A stretch of 21,529 nt of DNA, taken from Acanthaster planci (Eukaryota; Echinodermata; Asteroidea; Valvatida; Acanthasteridae). Positions 1 through 10,512 of the stretch are shown here, piece after piece. Position numbers and translations under genes: made by a program. Every line of letters begins with the position of its first letter. Positions within the stretch are counted from its first letter, which is position 1. A model generated the notes under the pieces. That model was not told the DNA's origin, did no database searches, and was given only the letters and a program-made list of their open reading frames with translations. Location: contig NW_019091503.1 of the NCBI RefSeq assembly GCF_001949145.1, positions 226,730 through 248,258 of the forward strand. Reading direction: 5' to 3'.

Positions 1-166
1 TCCACACGATGACTTGTTGAGATTGGACCACAGTCACTGTTTACTTTTAAGCAGGCAATCCAATGTATATCTGCTGCTGTTTTACCATTGAGCTGTCCAT
101 GGAGTGTACAAGTTAGGTTCAAGTCAGATCCATTAACAACAGTGTCCCCTGAAGGCAGTAATGTAG
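1..166 (-). CDS. Ig-like domain exon (partial) of a cytokine-receptor-like protein
   Basis: This exon is read on the minus strand from a strong acceptor (pyrimidine-rich tract ending TTTCAG at 170..167) and runs off the left edge of the window. It is open throughout in phase 1: the first two bases complete a codon begun in the previous exon. The product includes GDTVVNGSDLNLTCTLHG and then AADIHWIACLK. This is the B strand with the Ig cysteine, followed 16 residues later by the core C-strand tryptophan. The second Ig cysteine lies beyond the window edge. NGS and NLT are N-glycosylation sites, as expected for an extracellular domain. The C-x-x-H-G start and the Cys-to-Trp spacing resemble, from memory, the N-terminal Ig domain of CRLF1/gp130-type class I cytokine receptors. 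That family call is inference, because the fibronectin domains and the WSXWS motif are not in the window. Another Ig-superfamily receptor is possible. The phase matches the signal-peptide exon at 10325..10409. Confidence 0.72.
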
Positions 167-3100
167 CTGAAACAACAACAAGAAACAATCATAAAAAATT
201 TTCATGAAAACAACTCATCCAAAGATCCTTTCTCTCCCTAGGTTGAAAATGTATCATTTTGAATCTGCATAAATATTTTTACTATGAGTGGCCATCGTTG
301 CAGCCTCAGTCATCCTAAAACGTGCGTACATGTAATAGAATACACATGGCAATAGAAGCAAATACGACATACATGTAATATATAATAGCAACAGCAATGT
401 GGAAACATTATAATTGGAGGGGTTAGAACGTTAATGTACAAGGAACTTCTCAGTTTATAAAATTGAGATAGAGGTACATGTACATGCACACTGTTCATTA
501 GCACAGGATTTTCTTTTACCGTACATGGATGTTGAAGAATTTGCGGGGAAAAAATGCCCTCCCCCAACAGCTCTTTCGAGTTATAAAATCGGACGTTAAA
601 CTGGCAATATGAAAATAAACTGTTCAACAACAGATCACCTTAAAGGCTAGAAATAGAGATTATTCACAAGTCAACTTTGGCCTGACAAACCAGAACTTGT
701 ACCAATAACCACTTAACAGTCATGTCGTCAAAATACTCTATTGCAACTGCATGTGTATTTACTGTATGGACAATGTGGATGTACATGTACTGTACCAGTA
801 CATGCACCCAACTTACATGCATCACATACATGTACAATCTCTTGCAAAATTCAGTTTCCTAAATGAAAACTCAAACCACTGATGTTCAAACATCGAGCAC
901 AGAGTTCTTAAAAAATCACAGCAACTGATATTTTACCAGAAACCTGAAGAAATCTGAAAGCTTACAATCTGAAGAAAAGGAATCAAATGCACCCTACTTT
1001 TTCATGCAATCAAAATCGATACTGTACCTGCTCTACTTTCACTGAACATTTTATGCATTATTAGCAATATAAATCTCTGAATGCACAGTATATGCCCGTA
1101 CCAGCCACCAGTCTGTGTTCTCGGAAGCAATGGTGACACATTGACCAAACACAGCCAAAGGTCTCCATTGAATTTGATTGCATCACACACAACACTCAAG
1201 CGGCTCCACTGCAGCCGCCAGGAGCTTGACATTTCAACAACTTATTTATAAAAAAATTGAAGATGCCTCAGTGACTAGGTAGACATGTCTCTCGCATACA
1301 TGTCAAAAACCCCATGGCAAATAATCTTGTTGAAAACAATTCGACTTGTCATATCAGGAGTCCAACCATAGACCTTTCAGCACTTTCCAGAAGGCCTGTC
1401 AGACATACATGATGCACATGCATACAATATTCCAGACATGGCTGGATCTGATAAGATTTATCATGTCTGGGGCATGATGGAACACACTTTGGTGGGATAA
1501 AGTCACTCACTTACAAACAAAAGACAAAGTCAAATGACCCAATTTGTCTGGTTATTTTTTTTTCTCCTCTCTTTTCTCTGTTTCTTCCAGAGGATACACA
1601 TGAACATAAACGAATTTTATCTGAAGACACCAGATTGACAACTCATTCCCATGGGAGCAGAGCAATCTTCCAAATGTAAGAATTACATACACGTACAGAT
1701 GTCATAAGGTTCTTAAATGATCTTCTCTATAACCACAAACAAGCCATCCAACTTTAGGGGATGCTGGATGTTTAAGCTTCAAAGTACATTGCTGGTGCGA
1801 TGCTCAGTGATCGTCTTCGTAGTATGAATTATGCCAAAAACAAACCACAGAATATCTGTATGTTCTTCAACCTCTGCCAAACAATTTCAACTCACAAAAC
1901 ATTAAGAACTCATTAATTTCTGCAAGTCAATCAAACGCTAAGACCGTCACTCTGCTGTGAATCACAGTGTGCACATCTTACATACTGGTACATGTATGTG
2001 TGTATGTACACAACTGTCTCAGTTTCCTTCCAGTGTGACCTCAAGTTGTAAGCCATTAAACTACACTGTAGCCTACAGTCATACATGTCAAGCTTTTGAC
2101 AAGCAATTACAGATCCAGCCTAAAACAATATTCCTATCAGAGCTTTACTTATAATATCATCAAAGCTTTGCCATAAGCTAGAACACAGCGTTGAATTAAC
2201 ACCTCAAAGAATGTGACATGCAATCAATAAAGAACTGTGCTCTACTTCAAGTATGAACTGACTGATGTTGTTAGGCAATACTGCTGATTGTATGCTCCAT
2301 TTACGTCATACCAAAGAAGAACCCAAGACAAATAACTCTGTCTCAGAATACACAGTGTTAAGTGATAAGTGATGGGGTGGGGGCTTAATAACTTAGCTTT
2401 CTTTGAGGCACTTGGACAAGTTTTTTGCAGCAAAAGCTTTCAATGGCTTTTCTACAAACACAGCTTTGGTCCTAAAGTGACTGTTCAGAACAGCAAACCA
2501 GAGGGCAATAGGCCTTGAATTAATGAATTCCTGGAAAAAGCAGCTGACCCTTACATAACCTTAAATGGCAGCCTCAAGACAAATGAAAATATCTAAAAAT
2601 GGACTGTTTCTTCAAATTGCCTTCACAAATAATGAAAAGGATTTTCTGCTGGCTGAAATGCTTTCGCCATGCCTGAGACAAGTATTTCTGGTTGAAATCT
2701 AATTATCAACCTTGCTTACGGCAATGGGGATTTTAATCACAGCACAACCAAGCATTTCATGTTTCTGCAATTGTTGCAGTACGTTACTACAGTGAATAGT
2801 AAAGCACCCAACCCATTCCATTACCCTAGTGTACTCAGGTTTCAGTTTGCACAGCTCTATAACAACACAAACCCACACCCCTTAATCTTCATCTTGACAC
2901 CAATCAAGAACCAATGCATTCTGGGAACATATGCAAACTGACACACAAGGCCAGCATATCTGCCCAGGCTTAAAATAATTTATGTTTCTTGACACTCTCA
3001 ATCTCAGTTCAAATCTCGTATGAGTTCCTATACAATCTGAGGGAGGGGTACATGAAATTGGCCAGAGATCTAATATTACAGTTAGTGGCATCTTTAAAAA

Positions 3101-4399
3101 TCTGTAGATTTTATACCTTAAGTTGATAACAATAAGTTGAAAACCTCAAAACTATAGACTGCAAGCAGATTTTATCATTCAAAAATATTGGTTACTTGGA
3201 AAAGCATGTCAAAATGCTTTTCAGCTTTTCAGACATGTACTTTTGTTTCTCAAAACAAGTTCTATGGCAATCTGTTAATGCAAATATTAAAACTGTGCTG
3301 CTTTACATTGTAAGTGGTACAATATAACTGAAAGCAATGGATTTGAAAATGTGAGCATATGAAATAGGCTCACATGAAATTATTTTCAACAAGCCTGGTG
3401 CTCTGGCATGCACATGTATGCTCATCGTTGTATTTAACATCAAATCTCCCTCAAGCCACTGGATTCAATTTCATTCTGGGAAATCTACAGGCATGCTCCA
3501 TCTGGGCATCTGGGGAAAGTTCTTCTAATAAGAATACAGAGGGGGGAAATCTCCCTCAGGATAGGGAGGGAAGCTAGGAGGAAGGAATTCTGCAGGCTGA
3601 CATGAACCTTCCGTAAGTAAAGGGGAGGGGTCACAGGAGTACAAGCAGGTGATATTCACAGGAGAACGAACAGGGATGTGTGGACTGAATAAGGGCACGA
3701 GCAAAGGAAACATTGAGGAGAAGAATTGTACGAGAGCAGAATGCTGCAATGGCACTATCACAGGTTGGGGCTACACATGTACATGTGGGTCTGGCTTAGT
3801 CTCTGAGTCAGCTGAGCATGATTTGAGTCACCATTATCAAACAACTTAACATACTATTTTCTTGCAAACAAAGAGGGAAGACAAACAGTGAAGGAGGAGG
3901 GAAGGAAGGCTTCAGTAAACAGGACTGTATCCCTGTTATGTGTTTCATAAAAAGCTAGAGTGTTTAAACTCTTATTTTACTTTTTAAATATCAACCAAAA
4001 ATACCCAGTATATAAACTTTGATTGAATAAGAATTGATTAATACTAGCAGCTCACAGGAGGTTTGTTGTGCTTTTTTGTGACAAAACAAAGAAACCAGTT
4101 TTACCATTCAAGTTTCAACAATGTCTATTGAATGTCTATCAATACAAGTTCAACAACTTTTGACATGAACAAATGAGACATTCCCTCTTAAGTGTGTAAA
4201 CATCCAAGAACCTTCAAGATCATCCCAACAAGCTGATCATCAAGCATAGTTACACGCCCACGAAGCATGATGTCAATAAACTGAGTCCATTCCAAAATCC
4301 TATTTTGTAAAAGTGTATATGTGATGACATTAAACAGCTGTTTAAGAGTAAACAGCTCACAATGACATCATCAATCACATGACATGAGCTCTGGCATGT

Positions 4400-4558
4400 C
4401 TACACATCAGCTGACATATCATCGTGGAGACTGTTCCAATCAATGATAGCATTTTGTAAAGATTTTTCAAGCACTGATAAGGAATAAAATGTTAGGCTAT
4501 CGGTAATTTTTGCCGGAAGTGTATTCGCTTTAAGTTTACTGGTACCAAGAATGAACTG
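4400..4558 (-). other. Unidentified 52-codon open frame in intron, possible fossil coding fragment
   Basis: Read on the minus strand from just after a TAG to a TAG at 4402..4400. The inferred peptide has an ordinary protein-like composition (few Cys and His, several Lys/Asp/Asn) and a helical look near its end (SLQNAIIDWNSLHDDM). This contrasts with the Cys/His/Tyr/Val-rich frames that the ACATGTA repeats generate elsewhere in this intron. There is no ATG start, no splice-site pair and no family I can name. It could be a remnant of a transposon protein or chance. Confidence 0.2.
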
Positions 4559-7500
4559 CTATGAAATACTCTAGCCCAACAATAACTGCGATTCTGCGTT
4601 AGATGAAACTGTTTTTCAAATCATGAATGGGCTTTTCGAGAGCAGAGATTTACATTCTGGTGGTTGACGGAGCCAGAGCCTACCAGTACATGCATGGTCC
4701 AATCATACATGTACGGTACATATACCAGTACATTACGCAGTAATAGTACAATATAAATATACTAATTATTTATTTCAGTACAGATAATACATGTATTATA
4801 CATGTACCCATATACATGTACCTAAGGATTTTGTGAAAACAAACTTCTTCATTTATCTACAATGTATACAATTTTCATTCCCATTTTATTCCGTATTTAT
4901 TTCATTTGTGACAAGTTAGACTATTATGTTACGATGTACCAGTAAAGTAAAAGATAACAGTGACTGGTACATGTATAAGGGGCTTTTTTTTGGGGGGGGT
5001 GGTTGTTTTTTTATTCTTCCATACATGTACATGTATCTCAAGGGGTTCTATTTTCGTTTTTTGAGGGTATTTTGTTATTTGAATCGTCTTGTTTATTCCA
5101 TGATTGTAGATAACTTCCAAACATCACTATCAAGAAGGAACTCCTGATCTATCACATGCTACATGTACATAAGTTCCTGAGTGTAACATACAAAAGTATG
5201 TATGAATAGTTAATAGGTTTTCTCCACAGCTCCACAGGTAAACGAGAGTAGCCTTTGCAAATAAAAACACAACACTTGAAGGGAATGAGAAGTGATGTTG
5301 TACATGTAGGTCACCTGACCTGGGGTGTAAACATGGTTTGGATACAACCTTACCCGGGCCAGCAGGAGACAGTTGTTTGCAGATTCTGGCAGCTATACAT
5401 TTAACAAATCCTCTTGACTATGAAGGGCAAAAACAGAAGGCGAGACTGGATGCATGGTGGAAAGCACCCAGGGGGTCAAAAGGGCATATTAATACTTCAT
5501 CATAAAATAGAATTGTTTGTCATGAGGAACCTTGATGAGAAGCAGTGTAATGTACATGTACTTGTGAGTTGCATAAATGACAAGGGATCATTACACTGTC
5601 CGGTTGTTTTCTTGAGCATTACTTTCTTCCAATTGTAACACATTAAATAGAACTTGGTATAAGATCCTAAGAAAATGTTTGTCATTAAAGCAGATTCTGC
5701 TATGATTTAAACATCTGACATTCTGAACGTCTGTACATGTAATTTTAATCTTGGACCACTCCAGATGATAAGCACATTTAAGTAGCTGGCAGAGTAGCTT
5801 TCAGAGTCGAACTGCTCACCACACAATGGCAGCAGTATTAAACTAGTACAATCACAAATAGACTGAGGACTGGAATATTTTGAGAAAGATTTCATCCTAG
5901 AAACTTCAGCAAATATGTGGCTTTTTGAACTGTAGCTTTCACACTCCAACCACCATTCTCTTGAAATTCAAAGGTTCAATCTTTGGTCTTGGAGGCTGAA
6001 AAACAGGAGTTATTAACTCATAGACTCAAATGGGATTAGTTTTTACTTGGATCAAATGGTTAATTGAAAACCTAGTTTATCTGAAAAAAAGTAATTCACT
6101 TTACATGTACGTTACCTGCCTGTACATGTACATGCATATTGGACGCTTTGCCTATCACCAATGCATAATAATAACAATTATGTTCACTTTATGAAAAAAA
6201 AAAGAATGTATGACAAACATGTATAAGTACATACATACATGCACTTATGGTCTGAGTTGGTGCTAACTACATTGCACGTACACACAAAGACACCACAGCT
6301 TGGTTAAGACGAATCACACTACATGTACATATATCTCCTTGTCTTGGGTTCACATTGGGCCATTAGTGCAGTGTCAACACAGCAGAGCTCAAACCACCAA
6401 TTTACTATGCCTACGCACAGACCATGAAACCAATATCTTTTGTCTTGAGGCAAAGGTGACAGATCAAGACCTTTCTTACTTTCCAAATTGAAGATATAAG
6501 GATGAAACACTTGGCTCTGACATATTTGACACACCAGAGACTTTAGTCTAAACACACAGCCTTGATGTCCTAATTATTTTAACCCTGCCAATCTTATAGC
6601 CAGGATGCTGTTACCATTACAGTGGGTAATGTATCATATCTTCAAATCAAGCATAAGAACACATCCTGGGCCTTGTATTCAAAGTCCATCAACTGGAAAA
6701 GGAACATAACCATGCGTACATAATGGGGAACAGGAGAAGTGCAAACAAGTCCTTCCTGAACACAGATAATTTCTGCCAGATTCAGGAAGACGTTTCCTCA
6801 CCAAAATACTTACATGTTAAGAATGAAATTCAACACTCAGGCTGCAAGTTGTCTTCATACCAAACAAAACCAAAATATACACGAAAGTAACATTTATTAC
6901 TTGAAGATGTACATAGGACACAGGTTGATTGTGTTTAAAATTCAGGACCAAAACAAGAACCATGTGCGTCACATTTATAATTATTAATCAACAGTCATTA
7001 TAGGATATTCTACGACACTGTACATGTACTTGACCAGTACGTAAAAGCCGAATATCCAAACCATGTAGGAAACTGGGAACGTCCCTCACCCCACATAAAA
7101 AGAATTGGCTCAAATTACCTACATGTACTTGTCTGAGGATACTGACTTCATATTCTGAAAGAGGGCTTGAAAAGCATGACAAACATTTCAATAAATTTCT
7201 GAAGATCAAGACATTTACTTTGCCTTAAGCCATATGATGGCACTTTGTTTCAAACTTGTCAAAACAATTTCAAAGGATGCTTCAGCCTTTAAACCTCTCA
7301 AGTCTGAAGACCAAACAAATACACAGTGTTGAGTAACCAAATGAAACGGAGATGCAGTTCTTCGGGTATGAGGTCAAACTGCCAGCTTGAGGCCTTGAGC
7401 ATATAAAGGTTCTTATACGGATATCAAAAATTTGACTTTTAAACCTGCAAAACCAAGCTCATGCATCAAAATTAAAGGATTTGTTTTATCTTCACTGAGA

Positions 7501-7628
7501 AGACTATACATGTAGATGAACAGGAAAACACAACTTTGGTAAATTTCTTGAAATTATATATTTATAGGTACAATACATGTAGGTGGCCATTTCCCCTCTA
7601 GCTTTAATATGATTTTAGGACACCCTTG

Positions 7629-7641
7629 GGGTTAGGGTTAA
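7629..7641. repeat. Telomere-like GGGTTAGGGTTAA, matching one end of the TTAA MITE
   Basis: The 13 bases are identical, in reverse complement, to 13697..13709, which form the outer end of the TTAA-flanked MITE together with its target site. A shared 13-mer in 21 kb is unlikely by chance, so this may be a solitary or truncated end of a related element. No matching opposite end was found nearby. The alternative is a vertebrate-type telomere dimer. Confidence 0.35.
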
Positions 7642-8926
7642 AGAAACCTGACTGATCATATGATATTGCGAGAAGTACTAACCAGAATTGCAAGGACATA
7701 ATGAGAAATGTACTGCCCAGGATGGAATGACGTTCATCAGTGTTGGACATGGCTACCTACATGTAACAGATCTACTTCAAGCAGCCTGAAAACTTTTTAA
7801 TTAACCCAATTCGAACAGACCCGAACTCCTTCACTCTGATTGATTTGCCTAAGTGATCAATGGTGTATTTGAGGAAGAGCAGGAGGTACAGTTTGTATTG
7901 GCACATCAGATGTTGCTCTTGCAAGACTAATGACAATTGATCACTTTAACAAAGTTCAAAAAGGTGAAAAGAACTGCACGTTTAAACTTTAAATGGAGGA
8001 TCCCCACATACTTCAGAGATTTCAAAGACCTCAGTCCCCACAGACGTATACCCTGTTGCCTTTGACCGCAGCATAAAAGTGTACTCGTACAGGAAGGATT
8101 ATATTGGGATTTCGAAGAAGTCCTTCTAGTCTTCATGCCATGTTTTAAAATGTGATTCAGCAATCCACATGTGTGAATGATTAATCTTGACATGCAGAGT
8201 TCAAAGCAGGCAAAGATTTATCCAGTGCAGTGACTGAGTCAGGTCTTCTTCTTGATATCCTACGGGTTCAGTATTTTGTTATGCAAATGTGTGAAGGCCA
8301 AGCAACTTGGACATGTAAATTGATCCAGAAAGGATTTAAATCCAGCCCAAACTGGACTTTTGGGGTGAAACTTCAAGAGGATGGGTTCCTTTCCCATTTT
8401 CAGTCCAGTGTGAGTCTGAAAAACAAACATCTGGCCCAAGCTTGCGGTCACGCTGCACAAGGACACAGGTTTCACTAGGGTACAGTGCACTAATGTGGGA
8501 AGTTTCGAAAGCACTCTTCTTCTTTTGGTCACAATCATGGATATTATTATCATTATTGATACAGTTGGAAGTTTGATAGGTACAACCGGTACATCATTCT
8601 AAGATAATAATGAAAGACATTGGCGTCCTATCTAACGATGAAAGAAAGCACAGTACCGGGAGCATCGACTCATTTTACTGACAGCCAAGTTATCTCTCCC
8701 ATGGTCTCGGTAAAACTTTCCCATGTTAAAAGTCCAAGTGAGGACAGTGGTCATATAAATGTATGACAATTTTTGCTACACTATCATTTTTATAAAACTT
8801 TCCAAAAGTTTCAGTGAGGGCACGGACACTCATTCATTCACTCAATGAAACCGATAAATAGTGCAATTACCCTTTGCCTTGGTCACACTGGGAAATAATG
8901 TTTTGGATATTTAGTCAAAAACTTGA

Positions 8927-8934
8927 AATCAAAG
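8927..8934. repeat. Left target-site duplication of the hAT-like element
   Basis: AATCAAAG here and CATCAAAC at 10253..10260 agree in the six central bases. Eight-base duplications are the hallmark length for hAT insertions. Confidence 0.65.
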
Positions 8935-10252
8935 CAGTATTGTAGTCGAGTACTTTTGTACTGCCAAGTACTTAAACTTCCAAGTACCTGAAAGTCTGAG
9001 TACTTCACCTACCAAGTACAAAACTGATTTGTTAGAATGTTTAAATGGATGTGAACAATGGATCTACTAACTTTTTTGCAGCTGATTGTTTTATTGAAAT
9101 CTGTCACAGCATTCCTAATCAGTATGTTTAAGTAAAGTTGCTGATTATACATGTATTTAATCCGAAAACTGTGTACAAGTATTTTAGGTTCCTTGACAAA
9201 ACACAGACATACAACATTTATACAGAAAGAAAAAGAGCATCAGTTCTGATGCACCAACAACAGCAAAAGCGTTTACTCAGAGCATGGAGATGGAGTCTAT
9301 TTCTACCTCCATGCTCAGAGGTAAAATGTAAAAGCATCGAGAATAAGCAAATGCAGTTGATGCATTTCCCAATTTCACAGAGCTGCTCACAGAATTTGCT
9401 GAAGTGCCATAAAACCTTGCTCAAAGACAAAGGTTACCAGCTAAAACTCACGTCAACCAAAAAACATGTAAATACACATGTAACATTCTCAAACAATGTA
9501 CATGACAATGGAGCTGTGATTGGTGATCTGCGCTTACACGTGGCCATGTACCATGTGTACAACATACATGTACACACATGTGCATGTACTGTACCACTGC
9601 GACTCCAACTCATGATGCGTTAGCCCAGGCTAGGCAAGCACAACTCGAACGCGTAATGTGGATGGGTGAAGTCTGCTTTCCAAACTTAACATTCCTACAT
9701 GTTCATGTATGCCCGTGTTATTCTATATTCTAGATTCTATGTCAGGGCCGGGAACCAGACTAGCTACAACTGAATTGAGTACTACCGGTACTATTCTTGG
9801 ACCCAAGATGCCTTTTTGTTGTGCTGTGATCCATTATTGCATGCAGTGTGCGGTGTACACATGTACATGTACGTGCACTTCACAAGGCAATACACAGAGA
9901 CAATGCCCCTTCCATGTAAGACTACATGTAAGAATACATCGGCGTTTCACATTCATAATTGACGAAGATGGCAAATGTGTAGACCTTGTGTTTGCCAGAC
10001 TGTATCGGTCTACGAGGATCAATTCTCATGCACCGTTGTATTTTAATGGCCATAATGGGTTTTAAAGGATTTTTTATCAAGTATGAGTACATGTACCTTG
10101 ATGCTCGAATACAACTTTCTTCCGAGTATTTTGCAGCCCAAGTTCAAGAACTGTTGTTCGAGTAAAGTACTTGGAAATTCGAGTACAAGTAAGACATGAG
10201 TACTCTGAAAACGATAGAGTACGAGATCTGAGTAGCGAGGGCTACAACACTG
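8935..10252. mobile_element. Non-autonomous hAT-like DNA transposon, 1318 bp
   Basis: The left end reads CAGTATTGTAGTCGAGTAC. The right end, in reverse complement, reads CAGTGTTGTAGCCCTCGCTAC. These are inverted termini of the CAGTGTTG type known from hAT elements. Behind each end are clusters of AAGTACT/GAGTACT words (8950..9020 and 10080..10220), as expected for subterminal transposase-binding repeats. Flanks are aATCAAAg (8927..8934) and cATCAAAc (10253..10260), an 8-bp duplication with two end mismatches, which suggests an old insertion. No recognisable hAT transposase is inside. The interior carries two of the longest frames in the window: 124 codons from ATG 9249 to 9623 and 118 codons from ATG 9709 to 10065, both on the plus strand and of no recognised family. 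A 10-bp hairpin lies at 9280..9316. The element sits in intron 1, its right end 72 bp from the signal-peptide exon. Confidence 0.8.
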
Positions 10253-10260
10253 CATCAAAC
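10253..10260. repeat. Right target-site duplication of the hAT-like element
   Basis: CATCAAAC directly follows the terminal CACTG of the element and pairs with AATCAAAG at 8927..8934. Confidence 0.65.
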
Positions 10261-10324
10261 CTCAACAAAATACAAGTATCTTTACTATGAGACAATATAC
10301 AATTGCTTGAGTAAAACAACTTAC

Positions 10325-10512
10325 CATTGAACGCAATTGCTGAGCCACTCTGTGCCCAAATTGCAATCAAGAGAGTCAACAGCATCCTGGCGACGGATGT
10401 CAAAGCCATGATGACTAGAATTGGAGTAGTATCGCTGGCTTGGCAGGGCTCCAAAGGCAACTACATGTACCAACAACACTTAGTGTTGACATGGACTGGT
10501 ACAATCAGCAAA
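10325..10512 (-). CDS. 5' leader plus signal-peptide exon of the same gene (coding part 10325..10409)
   Basis: On the minus strand this exon follows a textbook acceptor: a long pyrimidine tract (about 10545..10515) with CTGAC branchpoint-like bases, ending CTGCAG at 10513. It ends at the donor AATG|GTAAGT (GT at 10324..10323). The coding part starts at the ATG at 10409. It has A at -3 and G at +4, and is the first ATG after the in-frame TAG at 10463..10461. It encodes 28 residues plus one base: a short polar start (MALTSVAR), a hydrophobic core (MLLTLLIAIW), then AQSGSAIAFN with small residues suited to signal peptidase cleavage. This directs the product to the secretory pathway. The exon ends in phase 1, which fits the Ig exon at 166..1 and would place the Ig domain directly after the signal peptide. 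The acceptor upstream of the leader means a further untranslated exon should lie at higher coordinates. It was not identified. Confidence 0.75.
10415..10492 (-). promoter_or_regulatory. Upstream ORF, 25 codons, in the 5' leader
   Basis: An ATG at 10492 in the leader opens a 25-codon frame that ends with TAG at 10417..10415, five bases before the main start codon at 10409. It is in a different frame from the receptor. By established translation biology, a terminating uORF this close to the main start usually lowers initiation there and leaves little room for reinitiation. Whether it is used depends on the true transcription start. It is present only if the acceptor at 10513 is used, or if transcription starts upstream of 10492. 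Confidence 0.5.
10461..10466 (-). promoter_or_regulatory. Minimal start-stop uORF (ATG-TAG)
   Basis: Within the leader, and overlapping the longer uORF in another frame, the minus strand reads ATG immediately followed by TAG. The TAG is in frame with the receptor and defines the first possible receptor start as 10409. Start-stop elements are known in other genes to stall initiating ribosomes. Here the motif is one of the window's many TACATGTA palindromes, so it may be incidental. Confidence 0.4.

Larger units (their letters stand above)
167..8934 (-). other. Intron 1 of the receptor gene, 3' portion; no exon recognised
   Basis: This stretch lies between the Ig exon and the hAT-like element. 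All open frames on either strand are short (under about 110 codons), biased by ACATGTA repeats and unlike any family I know. Visible structure is limited to dense ACATGT palindromes (for example 4787..4822 and 5020..5037), a GA-rich patch at about 3530..3640, a homopolymer run of T then G at 4983..5000, an unexplained open frame at 4400..4558, and a telomere-like 13-mer at 7629..7641. A good-looking acceptor at 5996 does not fit, because joining it to the signal-peptide exon gives a stop within seven codons. Confidence 0.6.

Noticed and set aside
310-630. 106-codon minus-strand frame next to the Ig exon
   Set aside because: It is separated from the Ig exon by the acceptor, has no domain resemblance and reads through ACATGTA repeats; treated as intronic chance.
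5900-5995. Good minus-strand acceptor (CTGTTTTTCAG) with a proline-rich start, reminiscent of a fibronectin linker
   Set aside because: In the phase dictated by the signal-peptide exon it hits a stop within seven codons, and the proline-rich frame also stops after about 19 codons.
8230-8553. Overlapping open frames on both strands (82 and 97 codons)
   Set aside because: No family motif or splice pair; two-strand openness over 250 bp is expected occasionally in this much sequence.
9280-9316. 10-bp perfect hairpin GAGCATGGAG/CTCCATGCTC with 17-nt loop
   Set aside because: Too short a stem for a microRNA precursor or terminator call; noted inside the hAT-like element only.
9218-9430. Minus-strand 70-codon frame in the hAT-like element
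   Set aside because: It is the antisense of the longer plus-strand frame and has no motif of its own.
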